From: Rhabdornis inornatus | Taxonomy: Eukaryota > Chordata > Aves > Passeriformes > Rhabdornithidae | DNA: 64,000 bases | Assembly (NCBI GenBank): GCA_013397075.1 | Contig: VWZS01007432.1 | Coordinates: forward strand, 1,169,381 to 1,233,380 | Direction: 5' to 3' | Shown: one piece after another, positions 12,591 to 25,540 of the stretch | How positions within the stretch are numbered: the stretch's first letter is position 1 | How the letters are laid out: every line of letters begins with the position of its first letter | Position numbers and translations under genes: made by a program | The notes under the pieces: model-generated | Database searches by the model: none | Seen by the model: the letters and a program-made list of their open reading frames with translations, nothing else | What the model was told of the DNA's origin: nothing

Positions 12591-15500
12591 GCATGTGCCA
12601 GATAATCAATAAGCAAGAAGAATTATTGATGTGGTGACCTCATTCAGCACCTTGTTCCTGTTTCAGAAAAACAAACCTCATGCTTAGAACAAAGTCCTAG
12701 CTGTCAAAATATAAGATTAACAACCCTAAGTATTTCTCAGCACAGCCCCTGAACTGAAAGACAGAACAGAAACTGAGACATAATTAAGTGTGCTTAGAGC
12801 TGTGAGCAGCGGTCACGTTGCAAGAAGCTCAGAGAGGGGAGCACAGTAAATCCTAGGAGATTACACCCGGCAACCACCAAAATGTGCCTCCTAAGGAAAC
12901 CACCAGGAAGTAGAGCTAGTAGGAGGAAAATACTACAGCTTTTTCTTCTCTGTTCCTAACAGCATTTTGCTAAGTTAAAAGCTGTAATGCCCATCATTTA
13001 CGTGGCAGAAGCTTGAATGAGGTTGATTTTAAAGAGATGACCAGCACCAGTGATATGAACTCCTGAATTTTGGGTGAGCTTCCTCTGAGAAGCTGCAGAG
13101 GACATCCCCAGTACTATCCAGCTCTGTGGTATCTGCCTCTACCTCAGAGGGATGTGACGATATTCACATAGTGTCGTCAGCAAAAGTCAAAACACAGTGT
13201 CTCAATGTTCAAAGTTAAGCATTCCCTTGCACATGGAAAGACCATTCACACACGCACCAACCAATATTTTTTTAATCCAATGAAACAAGGACCTTGCCTG
13301 AATAAAGCAATGTAGCAGTGGTTTTCCTGCAGTACACTTAAAAAATTTAAAAAGCAGATGTTGGACTATTAAACTGTAAAGCAAATCACTGACACCGATT
13401 TTATTACCACTTGACTTCTTTTGATCCCTATCACCCTTCCAAAAAAGTGAAGTCTCATTCTTCTGAGCAATACCCTTTCAGCTGCATAAGGTGGAAGCCT
13501 TTTGCAGGAGCACAGCAGCAGGTGATTGAAACACTCCTCAAGGGACCTTGTCCAGTTCTGTTTATTCTAATTTTCCTCGGGATGATCACAGCTTTCATGA
13601 TTTTCAGATTAAAAGTATTTCAGAAAATGAGGGAGAGGAAATAATGAAGACTCAGGATTTTTGTAAGAGATATGATACAGCCTCACTTGTTTTCTCTTTG
13701 TCTTGTGTGTATATGGAATTAACAATTTAATACCACATTCCTATGAGAGGACAATGAACCACAGTAAGTGTGTTCTGGGAGACATTCAGACAAAAGCTGA
13801 AGGAGCCTTGGCACATGTGAACATGTTTACAGGACTTCTCTCTGCCTCATACATCCTTTTAAAGTTGAAAACTGTGCCTTGCCAGGAAACAAACTTCAGG
13901 AAAAATTGCTTCCTTGTCCTTTTTTTTCCCTGGCTGCTCTTACATTTGAGGAATAGAGGCTTCACACCCATAAATCAGCCATTATAAAAACAAAAGGAAA
14001 AGACACCATAACCAATTAAGAACTACTATCAGGCTGTGGGGAATGTCTTTTCACTGCTTTGGAGAACACAGATGAGGATTACTGGATTCTGCGTCTTGCA
14101 CTACTGGTCCCACCTGTGGCCTCTGTGGGCTAGGCAGGCTGGCTGAAACTCAGATGCAGCACAAGACTGCATTTGAATGGGACCCTGTGCGCATTAGCTT
14201 AACCAGAGTAAAGCTGACTTGGGGAAGCCCCCAGGAGTGTTGTGAACAAGCACTTCAAAAGGCTATTTACCTGTACCTCAGGCCAGAGTTTTATGAGCAC
14301 TTTAGGTTGGTTTAAAGTTGCACTGTCACAATAAATTAGTTCTACCTACTCCCATCTTGTGTTCCAATTTTCACACAGCTCCCCTGAAAGTTGTTAGTAT
14401 TCAAGTAACTGTACAAACACTCTGATCAAGGAAATTAGCAAGGTAAAAGAACCAAAACCCGACTATTTTCTCCCAACATTAGTTTTAACCCAAAGAAATG
14501 TCTCAGTCTGAGTATTTGAGCAACAGAAAAAGAAATTTTGCCAGCAGCCAGCATGCAGGTAAGAAGATCAGCCAGAGCAGCAGAAGGGCAGGACTGGCAT
14601 TTTCAGCAGGAGCATTACATGACCCTGGTTTACTGTATTTGGTGAAACTGGAGCCTCCATTTTCTTTTCTCCAAAATGGACAATGGTAATGACATTAATA
14701 CTCCCTTCCTCTGTGGGAACCTTAAAAGTTTTGAAAGTCTCTCAGTAAAAATGGTATTTCAGGATCTTAGTGTAAAAGCATTATCATAATATATACACTT
14801 ACATTTGTCAGCAGCCAAACCAAGGACTACATTAGCAAACAAGCCCCAGTGAATACTACTTTGGTCAAAGGCACAGAATACCACCAAGGCTTTCATATTG
14901 CCTCTATGCCAGGTATAGACAATTAGCATGTTGTCAAGATCTTCCACTCCTTAAACCTGTGAAAATATGCCCAATACATTGCCTTCAGCATACCAAACAA
15001 TTTATTCATAAAAGAGACTTAATCTCTTAATGGTTATTTGCTGAAGAGCATCTTGCTGTGTTGAAGAGAATTATAATAGCTGATGGTTGGAATCCCTGTA
15101 CGTGTTTTGTTATTATTGTTTTACTGATGATTAAAGTCCTAACCGTGAAGGAAATGCCAGGGGGTGAAGTGACTGACAAAATGCTGAGTTTTCTAGTTTT
15201 TTAATTTGTTCAGTTGACAAGTGTTTTTTTCTTGGCTTCCCTCCCCCTTCTGATGCTGTATCATCCAGTTAAGCTTTCTCTATCACTTTCCATGATACTT
15301 CTGTATCAGTAGGGAAGTTATTGCTTGGGAAAGCAGAAAGCACGAGCCACCAACAAAGTCTCTACTATGTAGACTAGAGAAGAGCCACTACATGACTTTG
15401 CCTCAGCCCTGGGATAGCCCTGAGACACAAAGGTAATTTTGGGCTTTGAGAATCCTCTTTTGCTCTCTGATTCCTCCAGGCCTGGCAGATACACCTGAGC

Positions 15501-18497
15501 TCACAAACACATCTGCAGCTTGCTTAATGATAGGGGATGGATGTGCATGGACAGTTCTTCAAAGGCAGGACAGATACCATCCATTCACTCAGCAGAAGCC
15601 ACTGAACTACCACCAAGCGTTTATTTACGATCACTCCTGGCATGATTTGGACTCAAATCAAAACTCTTCATGTTCTCTTGATCCAGCCTGTCCTATCTTT
15701 TCACTGGCCCGTTTCCCCCATTTTTCCCCTTAGTCTATTCTGTGACTGAAATAAAAATTGATGTTTAGTGGGTGTTTAATGTATGCTACATGGTTTTCAT
15801 ACTTCTGCATTTCAGAGAAGTGAAGATGGTATGGTGCTGTGTGAAGAAAGACTATACCAATAAGAACAGAATTTAAAAAGTTTAAAAAAACCCAAAACAC
15901 AAGAGACAGGAGATAAAAGACATAATGAGCCCCATCTTGAAAACATTTGAATTCTGATATGTTTGAGGATATGGGAAGAGAGGGAAGTAAATTGTTGGAG
16001 CAGATTAATGTATCACAACCAGATCTTACATAGCTGAAGTTGTTCAATGTCTCTGTCTGTGGCTACATGAGAGGCTGAGAGTCAGAGGACAAGGATCACC
16101 TCACTGGAACAATTTCTCTAGTGCAGCCTGAGATTCCCTCATCTGTCTTCTTTATTATCTCTGCAAAGACTCCTGTTTCAGTACCTTGTTCCTCTCACAA
16201 CAAGCATGGAATGTGATAAAGCAGAATGTTGTCCAGAACAATCACAGCCACACAAGTAATAGACTGAACTTCATAATTTCCTTTAGCATTAAGAACACCA
16301 GTCTCATGTGAAAGAGCTGACTGGAAATGCTGGCTCTGAACCAACCCCAGCAACTTCGTTTCTTTGTTTTCTAAAGCTCTCAAAAATACCTGGACTATGA
16401 GGAGCTTACGTCTTCCACTTAAAATTGCTTATTTAAGCTGAAAATTTTAGTGCATTGCTGCACTAATTTTATTGAGTCTCACTTAAAATAATCAGACTGC
16501 TATCAACTAGCAAAAACTTTAAGTCTTTCCTAACTCACCCCTCTATAGCTGCTGACACCTCTGTGGCACTGCCAAGGAAGATGTTTTTTCAAAGAGAGCC
16601 ACCTCTACATATTTACATCGTTAGTAGTCATCTTTATATTTACCTGGAAAGTAAATAGTTGGAAATCTATGACTGACAGAAACCACCCAGATCAGTAAAA
16701 CAGCACTAATGTGAAGTACTTCTCTTTTGTTACATAAGTGTAACATGTGCCAAGGTCTTTAAAATAAGACAAAGGTAAATATCAGTACTAGTCTCAAATA
16801 CTGAAGCTTAATTCTCTTTTCCTTTTACACAAGTTTTGCACTGCTGCAGATCTTCTGAAATGACATCAGGAAGATCGAAACGCCCTTTACATCAGTCAAG
16901 TCAGTGCCTCTTAAAATGAATTAAGATTACATTGCCTTTCATACTACAGGAAACACCGTAGAAAATCTGCAGTTGTTTCTATGTGCTTGAAGAGGAACAC
17001 GCAGCAAAATCCCACAGAGGAAACAATATCAGAGCTTTCTGAAGTTCCCAGCATCTGCATTCAACCACTGGAAGTAAAAAAACATGCCAACAAGTTTTGC
17101 TTAGACTAGTAGCACTAGAAACCTTTTCCAAAATGCAGTCACTGTCTGTCGGTGCTTGCAGACTCTTGTGACCATTTGGGGGATGGACTGTGGAGCAGAA
17201 TTAAGGTGTCAACAACATACTCAAAGTCCTGATAACTACAAATGAGGAAACATGTCCCCAGCTCATGTTTTGTTCATTCTCTGTGCTCTTCCGAGTTACT
17301 GTTGTGTGCTACAGACTTTCCACCTGTCCAGTGCTGACTTTGTAAATGCAGATGTGCTGGGATAAGGCATTATGGGGTTCCAGTTTCTCTCAGCACTGCT
17401 CAGGGCAAAGGCACGTTGCTGCATCCAGTCACCCTTCCTCAAATGGTCTTTAAAGGCAAGCCTGTTAGATAAACTTCTATCTGTCAATGCCTTTTGACCC
17501 ACATTCCCTATTCTTCCATCCTCTTCAGACAGAATTATTGCTAAACCCCTGGAATAATGGAAATAAGCACCTTTCATTGGTGAATTTAAACACATTTTCT
17601 AGAAATTAATGTGTTTATCCTTGCAAAGGACCTTCTTCTAAGTAGGAAAAGTAAGGAGTATCATGCAATAAATTGTCACAGCCAGTAAAAGATTGCAGAA
17701 GGCTTGATAACCTGTAGATCATTAAATACAGCAAACGGGACAGTTTTTTACCAATAATACAAGCCTTGGGCAAACTCATGTAAGTGAAGAATGACATGTA
17801 AACTCACTGTTTGACAGTCAGATAAAGAAACAACATCCATCATTCTGCTGAGGAGTCTCAGCAGTTGATAATCACCCAATAAAATGTAAGAGTATATTGA
17901 TTCATTTATATTCATTGACTAAGCCTTCAGAAAAATCAACTACTTCTGCTGGAATAATGTGTTCTGCACACATCTGCAAGTCACATGATGCCAAATATGC
18001 TAGTGTTCTATCCCAGTGCAGGTGGTGTATCTCTGGATCCCTGTTTTTTCTTTTTTCACAGAGCAGACCAAAGGTCTCTTGTGTACCCTCCACTCTTGGT
18101 TTCACAGAAAGCACCTGTGTAATTCCCTAACTCCTCACATAATCCTTTTGCTCATATCAACTCTCTCCCCCTCTCATCATCTCAGTCTGAACTCTAATCC
18201 CTTCCACAAATGCACACACCTTCAGCCTGCATGGGACACAGGATTTTGCGGCAAGTTACAACCATAGGAAAGTCAATAAATTTCAGGTTTTGCACACATC
18301 ACAGGCACTCTCATAAACCTTGATTTGGAAAACTCCACCAAGAACTCCAGATTCACATGAGCAGCACACAGGTTTTAATGCCACCAAGTTTAGAAGAGAC
18401 CCCTAAGCAGATCTGTAGGAGACTGGAGAGTGGTTGACTGGCTCAAGACTGGATAAGTTTGCTGAGTTGAACTTTGCAGAGTGCCTCACTCTGTCTG

Positions 18498-18555
18498 GAT
18501 GTTTTAAAATTTACAAAGTACTTTATTCTACTTGAATGTTTTAAAGTTCACAAGC
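18498..18555 (+). repeat. Tandem duplication of about 36 bp
   Basis: GATGTTTTAAAATTTACAAA (from about 18498) recurs as GAATGTTTTAAAGTTCACAA (from about 18534). Two imperfect copies are in tandem. Confidence 0.55.
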
Positions 18556-19666
18556 AAAACTTGTTACTGAGCCTCCTGAGAATTTGGCTGTTTCTCCCAT
18601 GCACGGCCCAGGGTAAACCCAAGTATCTTCCTCTAAAACCATTGAGCAGGCTGGAGCACTAGAAGATCACCCTTCAGAAAGCATCCCCAAAGTGAATCCT
18701 CTCTACACTAATCCTGTTTAAAATAGTACCAGCTCCATCAGCTCCTCAGACTGCTCCAGCCATTAATCCTGCTGGATGATTCTTCTAGAATCCCACTTTT
18801 CCAACAGCTACACATCTGACATATCCTGGATCAGCATGCTCATGGCCATTACTGGTTTTGGTTTTCACTCATGCAAAGGCAGAGGCTGGTACTGGATTTT
18901 TACTTACCTTAATCACTTAATTATCTTAATTTCTGTAAGACTCATCCCTACAAGCCAAGCACCCTTGTAATAATGGAAGCTATAGCACTGAAAGACAAAA
19001 AAGGTATTCTGCCCTTACAGGCATAACAGGGCCTGAGGTGAATTTACAGAGTGGAAACACCAGTAAAACAATACAGCCTAGTAGTTCACTTACGGGAGAG
19101 TACCTAGGGTGTACTCTGGTGGGCTTAAGGCTTCCAGGTAAGAATATAATGTTATTTAAGTACAGCATGTTGCTGAAAGCTGAAATGTACATCATTGCTG
19201 GGCTGGTGCCTGCATGGCACCTTTCACAGAAATATTTGTGGTGGAGTTGGAAAGTCTTACTATATCCCAGAGTAGCTGCTGTCACAGGCCAAACAGGATT
19301 GATCCTATGAAGTACAAACGAAAATCTTTAAAGCACTAGCAAACACTTTAGACTTTCACTGCACAGCTTTGACACCTATACTAGCATTGTAAGTATCTTC
19401 CCTTAGTGATACTTCTTTGACTGAATGGTAAATCTGAGGCAGCAGCCCTCCAAACAAACCCTGTGGTTTGGCACTGCACACACACTTAGCCAGGTACTAT
19501 TCATATCCTCCTGTGTGTTAAGTCAATGAACAGGGAAGAAGAAAGGTGTATTTATTCTCTCTGTTCCAACAGCTACGGAGAACGCATAGCCCTTCAATGC
19601 TAATGCATCAGTGCTCATGTTTATTTAATAACTCAGATTGTTTCTTGAAATTGTGCAATTCAGCCC

Positions 19667-19681
19667 ATGGAAATTTCCTTG
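19667..19681. repeat. Isolated GGAAATTTCC palindrome
   Basis: The core is at 19669-19678 within CATGGAAATTTCCTTG. The flanks do not resemble the two-box modules. It sits next to TTTGCATAAT, an octamer-like motif. Confidence 0.5.
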
Positions 19682-19815
19682 TTTGCATAATCCTGTCATG
19701 TTAATGTTGTTGAGGTTAAATTCAAAACAAAATGTTGCAGGATGACAATTTTAAAACTAAAAAATCTCTTATGGTATTAGTAGGAGGGGGCATGTTTTTA
19801 TGCTTTCCTGGTCTC

Positions 19816-19850
19816 TTTTTTGTTTTGTTTTTTTTTGGGGGGGGAGGGGG
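19816..19850 (+). repeat. T-rich tract joined to a G run
   Basis: A T-rich stretch switches to G8-A-G5 (19837-19850). On the transcript strand this is a C-rich then A-rich run; it may be length-variable. Confidence 0.85.
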
Positions 19851-20635
19851 AATTCAAGTTGACTTCCAGTAAGGCTTGGAGGTCATTTTGAGCTGAACAA
19901 ATTGCAGCCACAAGTCATGTTCTTCTAAGCATAAGCAACACAATTCCCAGAGTCTTAGACGTAACAGCTAAAACGAAGTTCTGGCTCATCTGCTCCCAGA
20001 TTTTCTGGACACTAGTTTAACACATACTAGAAAAACCTGAATTAGTAGCAATCAAATACAGAAGTTCTATTCTACAGCTTTTCCTTTTTCTGACCAGAAT
20101 TTTTCATACGTGTGCAAAACTCCACCCTTAACCCCTGGACAGAGCTCTTTGCAGGCTGCTGCTCACCAGCAGATAAAGCATTATTCTGATTTTCATGGAA
20201 AATCCAGCTCATCTACTGTCATGCTTGTTGTGCCTCCTTTGTGCTTCTCTTTTTCCTCTCTGAATTTTAGGTTGGAGCATTAAGCTGCACACCCTCATTA
20301 ATGGCAAATAACAGCAATCAGGCTTTGGTTTTACTTATTTTGTTATATAAGAATAGTTTAGTGTTTTCCAACCAGAGCCATGAATCTGTAGCTGCTAATG
20401 ATGTAAACAGGGCCACTGGTGATGGGTTAAAAAAGAAAGAACAAGGTAATGTCAATGACATCTGCTTTTAAAACACTCTTTCCTTTTCAAATAGTTAATA
20501 AAAAAGAGCTACTTCTAACCGGCGATTTTCATTAGTCAGTGTACGTCACCAACAGCCTTTTCCAGGAAATGTGTAATCAGGGCACTCCCTCAACTCATAC
20601 TGGATTTTAAAATAATAGTTATTTCATATGACTAA

Positions 20636-20663
20636 TTTCCTTAGAAAGGAAATTTCCCTAAGA
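20636..20663. repeat. GGAAATTTCC within an extended imperfect palindrome
   Basis: The core at 20648-20657 lies inside TTAGAAAGGAAATTTCCCTAA, where TTAG and CTAA arms extend the symmetry. An upstream TTTCC makes a second inverted pairing with GGAAA. There is no clear first box. Confidence 0.45.
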
Positions 20664-23600
20664 AAAATATCATTTTGTCTCTCTTTGTTTTTCACAGGTA
20701 TAAGCAATCTTAGTGTCAGTGTGAAGAGAGAGATCACATCCCTTCACCTGCTTCAAAAAAGCTAAGTGCCCATCCTCAAAAACATTTAAACCAGACAGTT
20801 ATGGTCACATTAGTCTAGCTAGGCAGAGCTGAATCTCTAACATGTGTAAAAGACTCGAGGGAAGTGGAAGTGATTATGATTTCGAGAACTGAAAAGACAT
20901 TCTGTAAAAAGGACAAATATTTTCCTTTTCAATTTCTAGTTTGTGGACTTCAGAGAGTCTTCCAAACTACTTCCAAGAAGGCTTTGAAAGATAATTGAAA
21001 AAGTAAACCTACTGTCAATACCCCTTGCTTAGTTATATACTGCTTGCAACCTGTCATGAAAAAAAATTAAAAGAGAAGCATTGGAAAAAAAAAGATGAAA
21101 ATTATTAAAGACTGAGGAGTTTGGCTTTGCCTATGTTATCTGTACCTTATGCTGAATTTTAATTCAGGCCTTCACTGCCATGTTATCCATCCTTCAATAA
21201 AGTAAATTACATGGAGAGCCACATCTTTTTTCACCCTTTCCCTACAAGTAACATTTGTTCAAATACTGAGACAAATTTCCTGGAGAAAATTATACAGCCT
21301 TCAGCAGTTAAGAAGTTAAACATTTTCATATACAGTCAGACATAATGATTGAAAATGCCTAAATAGGGATTGTGCAAGAGAGGAAACTCATGCCCCTAAT
21401 TTTCTCTTTCAACCTCCAAGTTCTCCATGCCAATCACTTTCTCACGGGAAGCATATGCAGCTGGTATAGAACAGCCTCTGTTACCATGCTGAAATTCCAT
21501 CACAGTGACTGCTTGGGCAACATACCAACCAGCATTGTTGCACACCTCATTCTCCCTCCCTCCAGATCCTCAGGAGATGAACTTATCTCAGCTCCCAGGT
21601 CTGCCTGGAAAGCTTTGTTTTATTCTTAATTTAATAACTCTCTCAACACAAACATATAGATATTTAGAGGAAGTAAAACACAGTTGGAGTGTTTAGATTT
21701 CTTTCCTGTTAACATTTCTTGCTGCAATAGATTTGTGATTCTAAATTACACGGAGGCAAAAAAGGAAGCATTTCAAATGATCAGGACAAAATCCAGCTGC
21801 ATAAAACACCAGTTACTGTCTGACAACCCACAACTCAGAACAGTAGAAGAATCCAAAGCTACCTGGAAATGATCTTTGGCTTTCCTATTCCTTCCCCAAC
21901 TTTTCCAATACCAAACCTGCTGAGCTTTCACAAACATTGCATATGTTTCATGCTGCATTGTAGGAGAAGCAAACAGTTTAGCAAGAAAAATGTCCACAAA
22001 TATTTGGTAGCAGACAAACATGTAACAAAACGAACTGTTCTGGAGCAGGGACATGTACCATAGCCCAGCCTTCTAATTTCAAGCAGAAATACAGGCTATA
22101 TGGAGGGACAGAGCTAAAGATAAGGCCCTAAAACATCATCTGCAAGAGTAACAGTTGTAAGCTGCATCCAACCTCACCTCTCCAGCCTTTCCTTTGTCCT
22201 CAAAGACCTTGCATTGGTCTTCCAAAGCTATTCCTATGACAGGAATGATTGCCAACAATTTATTTAAACTTCATCACGGCTAGTTCTTAGCTGATTAGAG
22301 AAGTCCCTATTGACCCACTATTTCCAGAAGTGAAATGTAAGATTTCCCCTTTCTGCCACCCCAGCAAGAACATCTACCAGGAATCTCTGAGCTTTCCACG
22401 TGGAAGCAGGAACAATATCCTTAGAGATCAGTCGTGCGTCGTGATTTTCTTGTCCCTTTTCTACCTCATTTCCTTCCAGCACTCTTTTGATATCATGCCA
22501 AGAACAAGCAGGGTGTGCATTTAAAGCAATAAAAAACCAGCATAAATTACGTGTCCTCCCACCTATGTTTTACTGGAACCCACCATCATGAAGCTGAACA
22601 GTGATTGGAGTGGCACCTGATTAACAATGCAAACCTCTATTACACACAAAACCTTGATGAAACTGTTCTGTTTTATAAGCAGTTCATCCTTGTGCTCTCA
22701 CTCAGATTTCCTCCTGGCATGGCTATAGCTGCCACCATCACAGGATGCCACCTGGATTTTATTTCTGAGTAGATTAGAAGTAATTCTGTATAGTTTTTGC
22801 TCAGAACAGAAAGGTGGCAGAAATGAGTCCAGTGTTGTCTGGGGGGAAGATGAGAAAATGGGAGCTCACAGTTTGGAAAGGAGAGATGACAAACCTCACA
22901 GCTGTTTGAGGCTGTGTCAAGCACACAAAGAGAGAAGTGCACATCACCCTAGCCTCAGAAGGCAATACAGAAAGTGCAATGACATTTCTTTAGGTTGAGA
23001 TTAGCTGATACATTAGCAAGGACAAAGAGAAGAGCAACTTAGGCAAACAGTATGTAGTACATTGATTTTAGTTATTAATTTAATGCTGTCAAGAGGTGGT
23101 GACAGCATAGAAGTTATGAGCCTAGTGTTTATCCACTTTGAGGTCCTTCATATCTGACTTCTGAGCTATGTGAACCACTTTTTCTAGTTTTTCTTTAGAC
23201 AGGCCAAAAACTTGCTTTAAAAAATACAAATAGAACCTCAAATTCTTTCACTAATTCATGGAACTAACTCCATCACATTCATTTTTGGGAGAATTTCCCA
23301 AAAACTACAGCACTTATTATAAAATGATGCTGCTGTGGGCAGCGGTGCAAGGGCTTTGCACCAGCTATTAGTGGTTTGTCTCAGTTTTGTCTGTCTTCAC
23401 TCAGAGCCAGGATTAACAGAAACATGGTTGAAACCGTTTTTCTCGTGTTTGGGCTTGGATGTTTATTATATCTTATCAGAAAGTATAGGAAGTATGACAG
23501 CACTTCCAGCTCCTTGCTAGAAGTAAGGAAAAACGGCTACAGAGGCAACTACTACAAGGTCTTTTAAGGCTAAACGATCCAATAGAGAATTAGCACCTAT

Positions 23601-24379
23601 ATTATTTATACTTTTGACCTAATAACTACATTCCCATGACCCTTAGAGTGACACTGACTGACTAACCAGAAACTACTACCAGAAATCCATGAAGAAGGAA
23701 GAAGAAAGATGAACAAAGAAAGAGACAACGCCCAAAAATCTCCATCTTGTCCCATACCCATTACTATACTATAAAAATCCCAAATATAAAACCCATCACC
23801 CTGTGAAAGCACACACATCTAATTCACTACACACTCGTGATTTCTACTTCATCGCTCATATTTAGAAGCCATCTCCAAGGTTTCAGGTCAAAAGCAGTGC
23901 TTTCCAGGGCCTTTCCGTGCCTGAAAGCACAGAAGGCTCAAAAACTCCAGATTTCTGGGATCTAACACTCTGCCAGTGATTTTAGTGTTTCAAAACTCCA
24001 AAGAAACTCACTAACTAATGGAGAGGGAGAAGACCTCCTTGGAACAACAAGGCACGTAAGGCACACCAATTCTGGGGAGTCCTGCATAGAATTAAAACAG
24101 CTTTAATAGCCAGCCAAAAAGGATGCAGGGAATAAAGGCTTTCTCTCTGGGGAAAAAAAGAAAATGCTGATGCCACACTTGTATCGTGCATGGCAGACCA
24201 CTTTGTGGAACTAGGTGTTGTGGGCAGAATCACCCATCAAGTTTAGAGACAATACAGTTGAGACAAAGGTAACACGAAACTCTCCCTTGTTTCTTCCCCC
24301 TACCCCTGTGCCATCTGAAAGTATATCCTCCATCTGTAGGTACAATGTATTTGGCAACCCCAGCAGCCTGATCAAAGCT

Positions 24380-25540
24380 CTTCACCCAGCCCAGCTGAGC
24401 TCACAGCTATGGGCATCCCCTGGGGCACAGACACCCACAAGCACTTGCCTTCCCTTTTCCACAGATTGTGATGGGGCAGAGCAGGGAAATGGCATGAGCT
24501 GGTCGGTGCCTATCGAAAACAGTTTGAGCTCTCTAGCGATGCCCTCCCTCCATTGTGCCTTGACTGGGATGGAGCAAAGGTCCTTTTTTTCCTCTTATTT
24601 AACAGGAAACAGTTATCTGCAACACTTCCTCCCAGATATTTTCATAACCGCGCCAGGACATTCCTTACAGGCCCTGACTTAAACTTTGAGGATATCCCGA
24701 ATTTCTCCTTGCCACAACTGCATCAGCAGCAACGGCACCCAGTTTTGAGGGCAGCCCTGTGCCATTTCTGTGACTTCCACCCAGGGCACTCATCCTGCCA
24801 GCCAGCACAGCAGGGATTAAACCAGAGCTGACTGCTCTGTGGAGGAAGGAACACGTTTAGCAAACATTCCCCGACCTTATGCTCCTGCGCATGTTGGTTA
24901 CAGGGGGCTGCAAAAGATAGAGGACAGTGAAGCAAATAGCAGGGGAGGAGGAAAGGAGGAGGAAGGGGATACCTACAGGGAGGAAGGCTGGGGGGAAGGA
25001 TATGGTCTACTATGGAGAATCCTGTCAGGATGCAATTTATTTTCATTCTGCGCAGAAGTATAATGGTGCACCGCCTGAGCTCTCTCAATAGCTGTTTTGA
25101 AGCGAACCAGGGCTGGTATGTCTTTAATTTATCATTTCATTATGAAACCGTTTCCCTTCCAAGAAGCCTTCAAGTCAGGAAGCTCTGTCTGCCCACACAG
25201 GAAATTCCTTTGCAGCAACTTCCCCAAAAAGGAAATTTCCCTCAGAAGTGAGCCCAGCTCATGCCTTTGAGCAGAGCTGTTTGAAGAGGCTCTGGCATGC
25301 AAGCCCTGCAAACACCCCTGCCTGCTTACAGCAGCCAGCACTGGGATCTGCAGCTCTGCCCTCGCAGGGAGAACCCCACAGCACCGAGCTCCCCTCTCCC
25401 CAGGGACAGCCAGGAGTGTTCCGAGGGCACAAGGCACTGATTTTTCTACTAGAAAAAAATATCTTGAGAGAGGCACAGGACACACAGAGCTGCAAAAGAG
25501 CAAAGAAAGAGGAGGGGGAGCTGTAGAAAAGCTTTGCAAA
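24380..25540. other. GC-richer intronic patch
   Basis: Base composition rises visibly here and open frames appear on both strands at once (for example 24215-24682 plus and 25132-25539 minus), as expected from GC content rather than coding. A G-rich purine tract (24938-25002) and palindromic module copy 3 lie inside. No domain or splice-bounded exon was recognised. Confidence 0.45.
25148..25243 (+). repeat. Two-box palindromic module, copy 3 (longer form)
   Basis: The module starts with CCGTTTCCCTT, passes through TCAGGAAGCTCTGTCTGCCC, the imperfect palindrome AGGAAATTCCT (25199-25209) and CCCCAAAAAGGAAATTTCCC, with the core palindrome at 25231-25240. The whole 96 nt aligns with copy 4 at 31928-32024 at nearly equal spacing (83 versus 84 nt from CCG to the core). 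Box centres are about 31 nt apart. Confidence 0.55.

Noticed and set aside
24215..24682. Plus-strand open frame of 155 codons
   Set aside because: Lies in a GC-richer patch where frames on both strands overlap; no domain, no convincing splice context and no homology I recognise.
24938..25002. G-rich purine tract as a possible G-quadruplex or promoter element
   Set aside because: It is irregular, lacks four clean G-runs at short spacing, and has no other promoter signs.
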